A stretch of DNA of 64,000 bases from Tricholoma matsutake (GCA_026075535.2 AP026541.1:12338001-12402000), one strand, 5' to 3'; positions 1 to 10,603 are shown, counted from the stretch's first letter. Translations and numbers: made by a program. The notes: a model not told the origin generated them from the letters alone.

Positions 1-37
1 TTATTTTGTGATATGACCACCTTTCTTCATAGCTAAG

Positions 38-846
38 TCAGAGAGAGCTTTTTTTCGCGTCTCCTACTGGGTCATGCAGACCAAAGTCGCTTTCCAGCTC
101 AGCAAGGAAAACTTCATAGTCCCACATCCAGTGTGCAGAATCTGTCAGGTCATTCAGACCAGGCTCAAACCAACTGAGAGCTGATCCCTTAAGATAAGAA
201 AGGATAAATATGATCTTTTTCTCATCAGAGGAAAATATGTGTGGATGGTCGCGGAAATGAAGATTACATGAGACTAGGAAGTCTCTAAGTTTCTTTGGGT
301 TGGAGCCATCGAAGGTGTTGGGATCGCGAACTTTGATTTTCTCAGTCTTAGGTGCGTTGTTTTGTTGGAGGGTGCAGATACTCTCTGAGAGGTTGTAAAG
401 AACATCTATGAACCTATCCCCTGGATCAGGGTTTCCCCCTGCGGGAGGTTGATCATCAGGATCATTGGGATTGGGGTCGCCCCCAGGGCCGTCAGGACCA
501 CTAGGATCATCGGGTCCACTGGGAGGTCCATCCTCTAGACCATGATCTTCCAACCCATAGGGTTCAGGTTGGTTGATGCCCCCTATGTACTCAAGGGGAG
601 TTCTTGATCAAAGACCTTTCAGATTGCTGGAAGGTTGCGGGACACGGGTGGACATGAGGTTGGCACTGATTGAGGGAGCTCCTGAGCTGATTTGTCAGAA
701 GATGTTTGAGGGTCTGGAAGACAATCCAAAAGTAGTGGCGGGTTGAGGGTCGGGAAGAGTGGATCGCTGGATTGCAGAGATCCCTGGAATAGTACCGGCA
801 TGTTGGGAATTTCTTGTTGTGCACTGGCAGGTCTTGGTAGGGTCAT
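38..846 (-). pseudogene. Ty3/gypsy gag remnant (minus-strand element, pol lies off the left edge)
   Basis: This is the Gag structural protein of an LTR retrotransposon, broken by frameshifts. A Pro/Ser-rich N-terminal stretch starts at the ATG ending at 846 and runs into a stop near 620. A second frame from 553 carries a Pro/Asp/Gly-rich linker, then a typical Gag core with KIKVRDPNTFDGSNPKKLRDF, the segment FILSYLKGSALSWFEPGL and the end FLAELESDFG. Around 38-60 an extra A in an A-run shifts the frame; one frame over, the protein would continue with ALSDLAMKKG. Gag identity rests on the FDG...LRDFL and KGSALSWFE patterns of fungal Ty3 elements. Protease and pol would lie left of base 1. CpG is scarce, so the copy is old. 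Confidence 0.8.
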
Positions 847-1649
847 AGAGAGGGAATGGATGAGTGAAGTGTAAGTTTGTATATACTGTTAAGAGCTGAT
901 CCTGGAGGGTTCGTCGGAATCCGATCAGATGCTGTGGGTGATAATAGCAGGGACTGTCAGATCGATGCAGATTTTGCAGGAGGGGAAACAGAAAGGACTT
1001 GGCTTCAGCTTGTAAGAAGCTGTGCCCTTCACCTCGTCAGGTGTCCTAATTTCAACTTGGAAATCTGGAGGTAGGAGCAGGAAAGTGCAGGTAAATGCGG
1101 GGAGGAGTATGGGGGGACTTAAGTTAAGTTCAGATGGGACTAGAACTTCAAAGGGAGACTAGAGGTCGAGTTGAATGGAGTTCAGACTCTTAGAGGACAG
1201 AGGTAGGAGTAGAAGGAGGTTTTAGATTGACAAGTTAAAGTTGAGTCTATGTCGATATATGAACTGAGGAATACAAGGCAAAACTAACCAAGCTTAAATA
1301 CTGTAGTCCAGAATAAATGTGGAACAGGAATGAAGACTGTGGCAGTGTCTTGACTGCATAGATAAATTATCTAGCGGGAGCCGCACAGGAATCCATAGTC
1401 AAATTTGCAATAGAGACAGCAGCCTTGGGAAGGCGGCCATGGATGCTGTACAAGGTGGCCTGGTGCACAGCAGTGTGGGCAGTGCAGGGTGGCCGGGAAT
1501 GAAATTGTAAGGAGTAGGTAAATGTCAGGTTAGATGTGCGGAAAAAGGTCAAACAGAATGTGGGTTCCGATCAGGCGAGGAACGGTTCTTGACAGGGACA
1601 TTGGCTGGGTTATTATTCCTCCTGGATTCCTGGGGATTCCTCCAGGAAT
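847..1649. other. Leader or LTR-side sequence of the minus-strand gypsy remnant, no gene seen
   Basis: This stretch lies upstream of the minus-strand gag and should hold its leader and perhaps 5' LTR. I could not find a clear TG...CA boundary. Only short open frames occur and none resembles a known protein. A small inverted repeat built from CCTCCTGGATTCC and GGATTCCTCCAGGAA lies at about 1617-1650. Confidence 0.35.
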
Positions 1650-2134
1650 ATGTGGCTAAGTGTAAAGAGCTCACAAGTTGGCCCATATGCAATCTCTAAA
1701 GTGATCTTGCCTAATGCAGTAGTGCTAAAATTACCCCAATCATTCAAGATCAATCCTGAGATTAATGTATCCTGCCTATGCCCTTACCACCTGCCCACTA
1801 CTCCTGGCCACAAACTACTCTGCAACCTCCAATAATAGTAGAAGGTGCTCCAGAATATGTTGTTGAAGAAATTCTAGACTCATGTCTTCGACAAAACAAA
1901 TTGGAGGTCTTAATAAAGTGGAAAAATTATACTGACAAAAATAATTCATGGGAGCCTGAAGAGAATTGTAAGCGAGTGCATAATGTGATTGCCCAATTCT
2001 TTAAATGTAATCTGAATGCTCCATGTCACATTGCAAGAATGGTGTATGAGGGGATTCCAGCCTTACCAAAATTTCACAGAGGGGACAGATGCAATATTTT
2101 CTCGCCTGGAAGTCGAGGCATAAAAGGGGGGTAA
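1650..2134 (+). pseudogene. Chromovirus integrase C-terminus and chromodomain (3' end of pol)
   Basis: This is the last part of a Ty3/gypsy polyprotein in two overlapping frames. The first frame has the integrase GP[Y/F]-like module (VGPYAISKVILPNAVVLKLP, then INPEINVS). After a frameshift near 1790 the second frame reads IIVEGAPEYVVEEILDS, then LEVLIKWKNYTDKNNSWEPE, which is a chromodomain of the type that guides integration to chromatin. The coding frame stops at 2132-2134, directly before an LTR, behind a purine tract (AAAAGGGGGGTAA). Everything upstream (RT, RNase H, integrase core) is missing, so this is a 3' relic. Confidence 0.88.
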
Positions 2135-2536
2135 TGTTAGGAAAGAGCCCCATTACCTAATAAAATTTCATTTTTGTTTTACTATGTCAAATTACACCAA
2201 ATGATGCCAAATTATGCTACACTTTGATAGCATGAGAATTTAATTTCACATGCATCAGGATGTATGCGCATGTACATGCGCGTTGCTAACAACAATGTAC
2301 AATATATGTAACATAGTATATAAACCTTAAATATACACCTAGGGGACCCCAGTTGTGTTCTCTTAGGTATTCCACCTACACTTGTGGTGTGAAATGCCTT
2401 TCTCAACAAACTCATCTATTAATAACCCATCACATCAAAACCATCAATTCCCCCATCACATGTGTGCATCACGCCCCCTTCTTGTAGAGAGAACCCACAC
2501 AGTCTTAGCTAGTAGATAGTGGGTGTCATCCTAACA
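2135..2536 (+). repeat. Complete 3' LTR of the chromovirus remnant (402 bp)
   Basis: The repeat starts with TGTTAGGA at 2135 and ends with TCCTAACA at 2536, a perfect 8-bp inverted pair. The start abuts the pol stop codon and purine tract. A TATA-like TATATAAACC lies at about 2319. The next five bases (TGGAG) would be one copy of the target duplication, but the 5' LTR is not in the window, so it cannot be tested here. Confidence 0.88.
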
Positions 2537-2755
2537 TGGAGTGGCCAGTGGATCTGAGCTCATCTATTCAAGGGTGTGTAGCTATAATTTCAATTGCATT
2601 TGAGAAGGAAATTTATCTCCTGCAGGTAATCTTTTGTCTAAATTTTGACTTACAATTTTTGATCATTGTTATTTTGAAATAGCTCTAGCAAACTCCAGGG
2701 GTAACCCTCAGGTATATTTTCACATACCCGTACCCATGCCCATGAACACTGTACC
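2537..2755. repeat. Fragment of a TACCC/GGTA-rich MITE end, interrupted by the next LTR
   Basis: From about 2690 the sequence reads GGGGTAACCCTCAGGTATAT followed by TACCC and CCATG words. The same pattern occurs at the ends of the MITEs at 9611-10595 and 54161-55331. The LTR at 2756 begins directly inside it. The stretch 2537-2690 shows nothing recognisable. Confidence 0.5.
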
Positions 2756-3184
2756 TGTAAGGGGACAAGAGGGTGCCCCATGTGTTTCTCCTATTTTTTA
2801 CATTTGTCCTATATTTTTCCTCACCTCATTTCCTTCTATCCTTCATTTTCTATAATTTTTCCTTATTTTATTACTAATTTCCCGTTCTATCACATTTGTG
2901 CATGTTGAAGGTTTTATATTTAGAGACAGAGTACCCTTTTCGACATCTATCCCTTGGTACGATGTCATTCAGTGGCCTTGATCTGCCTATCTCTGCAGTG
3001 CCACCTTTTCTATTTTTAGACTATTATTTGATTTTTGCAGTTTTGACATATACTGGGCACTGGTAAAGGGGTCCTTAGAGTTTTCTCTTTGGATTTCCCT
3101 TTGCTAGGTGCACCTCCAATCCCTGTAATATGTAGTATAATTTTAACTTTGGATTTGTTGCTAGAGGCTGAGGTTGCCCTTATA
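2756..3184 (+). repeat. 5' LTR of a second chromovirus family (copy 1, 429 bp)
   Basis: This LTR aligns along its length with the minus-strand LTR at 61270-61695 and with the truncated copy at 20209-20544. It begins TGTAAGGGG and ends CCCTTATA, an inverted pair with one mismatch. Shared landmarks are TTTATATTTAGAG, CTTTGCTAGGTGC and GCTAGAGGCT. It precedes gag in the same direction, so it is the 5' LTR. Its CpG sites are mostly TG or CA compared with the 61-kb copy. Confidence 0.85.
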
Positions 3185-3349
3185 ATAGAAAACACTCTCT
3201 TAAGGCCCGAAATCGCAAATGTGCTGCCCAAGATAGACAGTTACAGAGTGGACGATGCTTCCCAAAGCTCCACAGACTCCCTACACACCATTCCTGACAG
3301 TCCCACCTTTAGTGTGCCACCATTTTCACCAAATGTGCCCCCTAGTGCC

Positions 3350-4460
3350 ATGGACACATCAGAGTGCCTTGACATGCTTGAAGGTGACATTACCAGAATA
3401 TGGGCACAAATCAATTCGCTTAAATCTATGATCAAAAACTTCATCAGAACCCTCCACAACCAATATTCCCCCCATTTTGACTCCAAGCATGCCCAACAAC
3501 AATGCACCACCTAATATGCCCACTAAGGAATGCGCCCAGATCAAACTGTCCCCCCCCCCCACCAAGTTTAATGGTGCGCATGCGCAGGGACATGCATTCC
3601 TTAATTCCTGTGAGTTGTACACCAGTCTCCAGTCGCATCAATTCATTGATGAAGCTGCAAAATTTTATTGGGCCTTCACATACATGAAATCTGAATGCAC
3701 CTATCTCTATGTGGTCCATATTCTGCACCAAACTAAAGAACTCGGTTCTCTACCTTTCTCCACTTGGGGTAATTCTCAAGCAGAGTTTATATGCCACTTT
3801 TGTCCCCTCAATGAGCACCACTGAGCAGTGACACGACTCGAGTCATCCTCTTACCACCAGGCATGTTGATCTGTGGACGATTATATCAATGAGTTTAAAG
3901 ATTTGGTGGACATGGCAGGATATGGGAGTGGGCTATCAGTGGTGGTGAAGTTCTGATGGGGCCTCAACTGAAAGATTCAGGACCAGATTGCACAGATGTT
4001 GGAAGGACATCCAGCAAACAACAATATCTATGCTTGGTATGAAGCTGCTTTACTCTGTGATGAGAGCTGACTCACAAATATGGTGTTTAATGCTGCATTC
4101 CATGCTCCAACTACCACCCCTGCACCCTGCACCTTCAATTGAACCCTCCCCCAGTGTAACCCCACTCCTATCCATCAGATTCCAGCACCAGCCATCAATG
4201 TTCCAGTACCAATGGATGTTGATGCAGCCCATAGCTGTGCACATAGGTTGGATCTCTGCTACCACTGTGGGGAGACTGGACACATGGCTGGAGTGTGCCT
4301 CCATCATCAGGATATTTGCATGCTCATCCCTGAGGGGCAAGATGAACTCCTCCAGGACCTGTTGGCACTTGTAGATGTTGAGGAAGCAAAGGGTCAGGTT
4401 ACAGAGGAGATCAAATCAGAGGTTGTAGATCAGCAGGATTTTTCTATTTGCAGTGAGTGA
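3350..4460 (+). pseudogene. Gag of the second chromovirus family, frameshifted, with zinc knuckle
   Basis: Gag starts near ATG 3350 (MDTSECLDMLEGDITRIWAQ). After a frameshift it continues as a core reading LSPPPTKFNGAHAQGHAFL and QFIDEAAKFYWAFTYMKSE. Stops interrupt the middle, for example after 3822. From 4212 a clean frame carries one CCHC zinc knuckle, CYHCGETGHMAGVC, the RNA-binding motif of Gag, followed by an acidic tail. It follows its 5' LTR and precedes a protease fragment in the normal retrotransposon order. It is clearly dead. Confidence 0.83.
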
Positions 4461-4785
4461 ATCATATGCCCTCATTGCCTGTCCATAACCACTTTGAAGT
4501 TTTGTCAGTTGAATCCCCAGAGAATGAATCTGATTCCATGACTATTCCCCTCTCTGACCCTTCGAAGTTTCTGACCCTTCAAAGTTGGCTGAAGACATAC
4601 CTGCCCCTCCTATCTCTCCCTCTGCCCCATGCCCCAAAATTAAATCATGGGAGTGCAAACTACCACGCAAATACATATATCATTGTGTCCACTCCCTCTA
4701 CACATTCCTTGAACCTGGCAATCAAACTACAGACTACCAACACTGGACAGATACTTGGTGTCTCTGCACTCCTAGACTCTGGTCA
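4461..4785 (+). pseudogene. Start of the retropepsin-like protease, cut off by a later insertion
   Basis: The sequence after the zinc knuckle reads LQTTNTGQILGVSALLDSGQ. The DSG triplet matches the active-site D[S/T]G of the gypsy aspartic protease, normally LLDSGAT. The protein is lost directly after this motif, where a tRNA-like composite-element end begins at about 4786. RT, RNase H and integrase of this copy are not found downstream. Confidence 0.68.
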
Positions 4786-5170
4786 GCACTTTACACTCCC
4801 CCCCCCCCCAATCCGAGCAGACTATGCTCAGACACACTCAGACACTCGGACTGTCCTCAGACTTCACTCAGACTCTGCTTGGACTCTGCTTGGACACTCA
4901 AACTGTCCAAGTTGTCCGAGTAAAGTCCTAGGACAGTCCAAGGACTGCACTTGGACTTTTCTCAGACTTTGCTCAGACAACATCAATTGTGCATTTATTT
5001 ACACCTTTAAAGTACTGTCCAAGTAAAGTCCAAGTTCCAGTCATAGAGAAAGTCTTATAAGTCTCACAAAATGATGTGTGCACAGCAGGAATTGAACCAA
5101 CAGCCTTCTGGACTAGCAATCACATGATGACAAAACAGGCATACTCTACCACTTAAGCCAAGTAGTCTTT
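4786..5170 (-). repeat. SINE-like composite-element end T1 (tRNA-like head, outward tail)
   Basis: Read on the minus strand, the unit starts with a tRNA-like head: A-box-like TGGCTTAAGTGG and B-box-like GGTTCAATTCC about 55 bp apart. A body of repeated CAGACTCTGCTTGGACTC-type words follows, then a C/G-rich tip related to GGTGGGGGAGTGTAAAGT. The B box differs from the tRNA consensus GGTTCGATTCC by one CpG-to-CpA change. Related units lie at 5712, 43218, 45366, 55796 and 57659. It sits where the gypsy protease is broken. It is not a functional tRNA. Confidence 0.7.
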
Positions 5171-5711
5171 TAAAGTTACATACATTATATCTATTTATTA
5201 CTGAAATCTAATTTTTATATATATCATGAATAGATTATTAAATTGACCCCCTTGCATCTGTGTGAGGGGTAATTAATATGTATAATACTAGGCCCTCCCC
5301 TCACAAGCTCGAGGGGAGGGGGCTGTAACTATCAATTGTAAGAATAAATTAAAAACACCCACCATGAGCAGTTGCTTGTGGCATTGTTCATCTCTCCCCA
5401 GGTTGTCCCCTGGCTGTCTTGCTCTCCTGTCCCCATTCTTCTCCCCCCCAAACCACCCCACAAGCAGATGCTCATAGGCATGGGGTGGGTGTCATTGTTG
5501 TTATCTCCCTTCCCCCTTGTCTCTTCCCCCTCACCTTCCACCCTGCGAGCAGGGGCTTGCAGCAGTGGTGGTGGTGGTGTCATCATCATCGTCGCCAGTA
5601 GTAGTTTGTACCTATAAAAAGTCAGTTAGCATCAAAAAATGAAATGAGAAAAGACAAAAAAACTTACCTTGGGTCTCCCCTAATCATCATCATTCCACCC
5701 ATCGTCCACCA
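5171..5711 (-). repeat. Hairpin-module core of a partial composite element (third copy)
   Basis: Read on the plus strand, this holds C-rich hairpins (5250-5325, with CCCCTC and GAGGGG arms), GAGCAGTTGCTTG and GAGCAGGGGCTTGC hairpins (5365, 5550), and a reversed intron-like segment whose minus strand gives GGTAAGTTTTTTTG at its 5' side (5665). This order is the reverse complement of the core in the full element at 43218-45715. It is truncated by the next element end at 5712. Confidence 0.6.
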
Positions 5712-6062
5712 AGTACTTTACACTCCCCCACCTATTCTGGTTGGATTCCAGTTTGTCCGGCTGGAATTTCTGGAATTTCTGGAATCCGGTGGAATTCTTT
5801 TTGTATGTAGTTTTCCCTATGCAGCATAATTCCAGTCAGAATAAGGATCCAATTTACACACAGAATCCCTGGAATATGACCAGACTCATTACAACTGGAT
5901 TCACTGGAGTCACCTGGATGCATGACCAACTGCACAACCAGACAAACCGGACAGCACATGCTTTACCAAATAAAAGTTTCACATCCAACCAGAATCAAAC
6001 ACTCGACCATGGGTTGAACCATAAATAGAACAGCACACTTAACCACTTAGCTACCAAGTCGT
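5712..6062 (-). repeat. SINE-like composite-element end T2
   Basis: The tip at 5712 reads AGTACTTTACACTCCCCCAC, shared with the element at 43218. The body has GGAATTTCTGGAAT words. The minus-strand head carries A-box-like TAGCTAAGTGGTTAAG and a B-box-like TTTGATTCTGG. The sequence just inside it (ACTTTTATTACCCAA, near 6085) matches the corresponding place in the 43-kb element, so T2 is the left end of another family member. No matching right end was found. Confidence 0.68.
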
Positions 6063-6248
6063 TCTCTTTACCCAACATTTGACACTTTTATTACCCAATT
6101 AAGGTGTGTGGTAACAAATCATCATCAGTAATAGCACATCACAGCTGTGTGGTGCGTCATCACAAGTGCTCTCACACACAACCACACCACAGTAACCCAA
6201 CCACCAACACATCGCGACCCCATCCACCAACCACCCCCATCAAAAACC

Positions 6249-7472
6249 ATGCCAACCACCCATGCCAACAAATGCAACAAGGGATCTAGCCCATCGCCAT
6301 CGAAATCCCCGCCCAAATCGGGATTACGAACCTGCAAACATGCCATACCAGCACTCAAAAAGGACGGCTCAAAGAAAGTGAAGTGAGATGAGGAGAAGGA
6401 AGAAGAGGAATGGTCTGGGAAGGGGAAAAGTAGCAAAAGGTAAGTAACCCAGCTCTTCTATCCAGCCATTATGGTACTAACATTCTATTCCTTTTTACAG
6501 GACCTCGAAAAAAGGCTCGAAAGGACAGGGTGCGGCTTTGGCCACCCCTTTAAGGTATGTTTCTTTTTTATCATCATTATGGTATACTAACATGCTATTC
6601 CTTTTACAGGACCTCAAAAAGAAACTCAAAAGGACAGGGTGCGGCTTCGGCTGCCCCTTTAAGGTATGTTTCTTCTTTATTAATATCTTTTCTCATTCTT
6701 CTTTTTCTTTCATAGAGCCGAACTCACTCTTGAAGTGAGCAGAGTTTCTGTTGCCCCCCCCAAACATGCTCGAGCAGCCAAGGAGAGTTTCCTGCCCCCT
6801 CCTCCTGGTCAGGGTGGCACTGGTCGACCCCGAGCCCTGCAGGCCCCATCCAGTGACAGTGAGGAGAGCAAAGAGGAGACCAGTGATGAATCCAGCAACA
6901 ACAACGGCACTGACAACAGCTCAAGCCACGGGGAGCCTGCAGCCGACAAGGACAATGACAGGGAGGCTGGCAACAAGGACAATGGCGAGGCTGACGATGG
7001 GAACAATGGCAAGCCCGCCAATGACACCAACGACAACACCAATGCCGACACTGACAACAGGGAGCACCAGGATGACAACGATGACAATGGCAATGGGGAG
7101 CGCCAGGACAACAATGACAAGGATGCCCAGTATGACAACAACAAGGAGGCCCAGGACAACAACGACGAGGAGGCCCAGGATGACAATGATGAGGAGGCCC
7201 AGGATGACGACATGAACACCAACGATGATGCCAGCCACAGGGAGGGCTGGGGCAACAACCACAATGGAGGCCCCAAAACCTGTGATGACACCACCAATGA
7301 CAATACCAACAATGGGGTTGACACCACCAACACCAGTGGCAGGAAGGCCATGGATGACAACGCTGGCGCCAACACCAATGATGGGGGTACTAAAACCACT
7401 AGCAAGCCCGCATTTTCTTTTTCTTTTACTGGTTACATCCTGACCATCCCCTGTCTCCATAGTAGCCCTTAG
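6249..7472 (+). pseudogene. Four-exon gene for a basic-then-acidic disordered protein; tandem 54-nt exons, one in-frame TGA
   Basis: I infer exons 6249-6439, 6501-6554, 6610-6663 and 6716-7472. The introns are 61, 55 and 52 bp, with GT-AG ends and ACTAAC branch-like sites in the first two. Read through, the phases fit: AAA-AG|G ACC TCG, then TTA-AG|G, then TTA-AG|A GCC GAA CTC. Exons 2 and 3 are near copies (TSKKGSKGQGAALATPLR and TSKRNSKGQGAASAAPLR). A TGA at 6384-6386 interrupts exon 1 between KKVK and DEEKEEEEW. Exon 4 encodes a Pro-rich start and a long Asp/Asn/Glu repeat region with EAQDDNDE units. No known domain is visible. It lies inside the composite element that begins at T2, where other copies carry only hairpin modules, so it may be that element's cargo gene. 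Function unknown. Confidence 0.62.
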
Positions 7473-8420
7473 GTCCAAAGGTATTTTAATTTGTTGTAGT
7501 TGTAATTTAAAATCTAGAATTAGTATTAGATCATTTACTGGGTGGCTCCTCGATGGGTGACACAGGTAATGAAAAAATAATATTACTTGGTCTTTTTAAT
7601 ATATCATCATAGTTGTTCCTGGTGCAACATCCATGGTCTGAGCCAAAGGGTTTCAAGATCCAGGTAGGAGGTCTTTACTTTTGCTTTTGCTTTTTAGCAT
7701 TGTAAAACATCCATAGATGTTCAGATGACTAGTCCATCATCCAGTCCACCACCTACTCTCCATGGATCATCCCGCACTACTGGTGGACATATGTGTGGAC
7801 ATGCCACTCACCACATCACCATTACCACCCCCCCTTGCTCACAAACACAAGGTGGGGGTGGTTTCTCATTTACTCTACTGGGACAGCCACCACATCATTG
7901 CTACCTTCCCCCCTCATTTGCAAATGTGAGGTGGGGGTGGTTTCTCATTTATTCTACCTGGGATGGCTGCCATGACATCGCTACCACCCCCCCTTGCTTC
8001 CAAACACAAGGTGGGGGTGGGTTGTTGTTTATTTCACTTGTGATGGCTGCCACCCCCTCTCGCTTGCAAACACAAGATGGGGGTGGGTTTTTGTTCTTTT
8101 CACTCATGACAGCCACCATGTCACCACCACCATCCCCTCTCACTCGCAAACACAAGGTGGGGATAGTGGCTTGTATATTTACTTGTAATTAGATCATCAA
8201 TAGTTAAATTATAACTAATTGTGTGACCCCCACCCAAAAACCTGCAAGCAACTGCAGGTTGTCAAGCAAAACCCCCATACTCCCAATATAACCACACCCA
8301 TAACCGTATGGGTATGGTGTTCATGGGTACAGGTAGGGGTACAGCAAAATATACCTGGGGGTAACCCCTGTCATGCCTTACATGGTATGATGGTCAATGC
8401 ATCACACTGTGTTGAGACTA
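7473..8420 (+). repeat. Intron-like segments, C-rich hairpin minisatellite and a TACCC-type MITE end
   Basis: After the disordered gene come more GT...AG stretches, for example near 7658-7700 (CCAGGTAGGAG to TTTTTAG). From about 7815 to 8165 there are about four units of roughly 75-80 bp, each with CACAAGGTGGGGGTGG paired with a CCACCCCC-type stretch. At 8280-8380 a GTATGGTGTTCATGGGTAC palindrome leads to an end reading TCATGCCTTA at 8380, the same end type as the MITE at 9611-10595. Its partner end was not found with a matching duplication. Confidence 0.5.
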
Positions 8421-9500
8421 TATAGCCACAGCTTCAAAGCCCAGCTCAGGTTTTGTCAAGTGTGAGCCAAGCCCTGAGCCCTATGAAGCCATCAGTACAG
8501 CCCAGTGATAGGTCCACTTTGGCAGCTGAGCTCTGAAAACAAGAAATCACACTCAGACACCTTCTTCCCAAAGTCCTACAATTTTGTGAATGCTTACAAA
8601 CACCTACAAATGCATGAAACAATGAAATGACACGTCGGAACGTTTCAAAAGACTTTGAACCATTTTGGATGACTTCGGCCACTGTATTCCTATTGTACAG
8701 AACCTTGAACACACATTCCCACCATTACACACACTAACACATCATGTTCCCACCACCACACAAACACGAGGAGACACAATGTCTAGCAACTTAGTGTGCA
8801 TTGAGGCACTTTTCAACATATTCATGATTTATTGGAACCACAAGACAAGGAAATCTGATATATCATGTATATTGCATGTTTCTTTCTTATCATTTTCTCA
8901 TTTACTTCGTGATTTCCACACCTTTTTCACTGCCTGATGTTTACCACATGTTTTGCCTCGTGGCCTTTTACCTTTTTAGTACTATCTCTATAAAACATAT
9001 ATAGTTTGGTGTATTTACTGTTGACAAAGCAAGAAATTGTCTTCCCACATTGCATATTGTCCAACTTAAGGGTTTAACTCTTGAGTCTTAGCTCAGTCTT
9101 AGTCCAAACTCACTCAAGTATTCTGCAAACTACATCATTTTGCTACACAGTTTCTTGAAACTTTTGTCAATTGTCTATCTACCATGTCATTGTCTTTTAC
9201 CTCACCTTCAACTATCGTCACTATCTCCCGACCTTGTTAAAACCATTTCAAAGATTCTTGAACTCCTTTGAATCACTGCCAAACTCTTTCATATTGTTTC
9301 GGAATGCTTTGTAGTGTTTTGTGCTACTTCAGATGGTTTCACAGAACTTTGCACCACCTAATACTGCTTCGCAACGTTTCACAGTACATTTACCGGCCTT
9401 TGGATAGCATGGTGATATTCAGTACTACCTTGCAACCTTACTCTGACTCATGTTATATCTCCTAAGACCAGTTTAGTTGGTTTTGGTTGAGTTTCCAGGT
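8421..9500 (-). repeat. Dispersed AT-rich repeat, degenerate copy (family also at 39.4 and 49.6 kb)
   Basis: The minus strand around 8930-9020 reads GCCACGAGGCAAAACATGTG next to AAAAAGGTAAAAGG. This matches the copy near 39930-39985 (CATGAGGCAAACATGTGG) and the one near 50100. Short TTTCAAA/TTTGAA words with CpG-poor derivatives of TTTCGAAG recur through 8640-9400. No coding sequence is seen. Confidence 0.45.
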
Positions 9501-9610
9501 TGAGCATCATCACCAGCTTGACTCAGCCTTCTAGGGCTTGACAGCTTTGGGCCTTGCACATCACTATATGTGAGAAGGTTGGGTGAAATGGTCACACACC
9601 TGCCTATCAT

Positions 9611-10595
9611 TAGGGCATGACTTGGGTAACCCCCGAATATAATTTCATGTACCCATACCTGTGAACACCATACCCATTATGGTTACAGGTGTGGTTTTAC
9701 CATGGGTATGGGGGGGTTTCAATGAGTATGACATTAATCATGTATTATAATTCTAAATATATCTAAATACAAAGAGGAACCACCCCCAACTCATGATTGC
9801 AAGCGAGGAGGGGTGGTGGAGGTGATGTGGCAGTCATTTCAAGAGAAACAGACCAAGAACCACCCCCACCTCATGTTTGCAAGTGAGAGGGGGTGGTAGT
9901 TGTGACATGGCAGCTGTTGCAAGAGAAACAGACCAAGAACCACCCCCACCTCACATTTGCAAGCAAGAGGTGGTGGTAGTCGTGATGTGGCGGCTGTTGC
10001 AAGAGAAACAGACCAAGAACCACCCCCACCTCACATTTGCAAGCAAGAGGTGGTGGTAGTCGTGATGTGGCGGCTGTTGCAAGAGAAACAGACCAAGAAC
10101 CACCCCCACCTCACATTTGCGAGCGAGAGGGGGTGGTAGTCGTGATGTGGTGGCACTCCCCAGTGAAACAAACCCATCATCGTCATTGCCTAGTCAAAAA
10201 AACACCCCCCACTCGCATTTAGAATGAAGGGGGCATGTCATTGTTGCCTAGTAGAAAAAACAACCCCCACTCACATTTAGAATGAGGGGGGCATGTTGGT
10301 AGCAGTTGTCATCATTGTTGCCTAGTAGAAAAAACACCCCCTACTTGCATTTAGAATGAGGGGGGTGTGTTGGTAGCAGTTGTCATTGTTGTTGAGCCAT
10401 TGTTGTTGTTGTTGATGTTGATCAACAAAGTCATTTGATAAAACATGTGACTGTTGGACCGGTACCATGATACCCGTAACACTGTGGGTACAGGTACAGT
10501 TTTGCCTCAGGTACAGAAATCCAAACCCATACCTGTACCCAAGCATACCTGTAAACAGAAACACATGGTGTTACCCGTACCCAAGTCATGCCTTA
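9611..10595. mobile_element. hAT-like MITE with 8-bp duplication CCTATCAT (985 bp)
   Basis: The left end is TAGGGCATGACTTGGGTA at 9611. The right end is the inverse, TACCCAAGTCATGCCTTA, ending at 10595. CCTATCAT flanks both sides (9603-9610 and 10596-10603). An 8-bp duplication with TAGGG-type ends is the signature of hAT elements. The interior has no transposase; it is made of TACCC palindromes, an 80-bp tandem array and C-rich hairpins. Confidence 0.9.
9780..10145 (+). repeat. 80-bp tandem repeat, about 4.5 units, inside the MITE
   Basis: Units repeat CAAGAACCACCCCCACCTCA, then a GAGAGGGGGTGG-type arm, then GTTGCAAGAGAAACAGAC, with an exact period of 80 bp through the central copies. Each unit has an imperfect hairpin between CCACCCCC and GGGGGTGG or GAGGTGGTGG. 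Overlapping open frames in the array are a by-product of the repeat, not genes. Confidence 0.85.
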
Positions 10596-10603
10596 CCTAT
10601 CAT

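Noticed and set aside
6809..7478. Minus-strand hydrophobic open frames of 185-198 codons opposite exon 4
   Set aside because: They are the antisense of GAC/AAC-rich codons in the disordered protein; Val/Ile/Leu runs arise from that composition.
2679..8380. A single 5.7-kb element from the TACCC end near 2690 to the matching end at 8380
   Set aside because: The end palindromes are similar but the flanking bases do not match and several independent elements lie between them.
9780..10145. CRISPR-like array
   Set aside because: The repeats are contiguous 80-bp units without unique spacers and lie inside a MITE of a eukaryotic genome.
9877..10222. Three overlapping open frames with the sequence MQARGGGSRDVAAVA
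   Set aside because: They are translations of the 80-bp tandem repeat in shifted copies and carry no independent coding signal.
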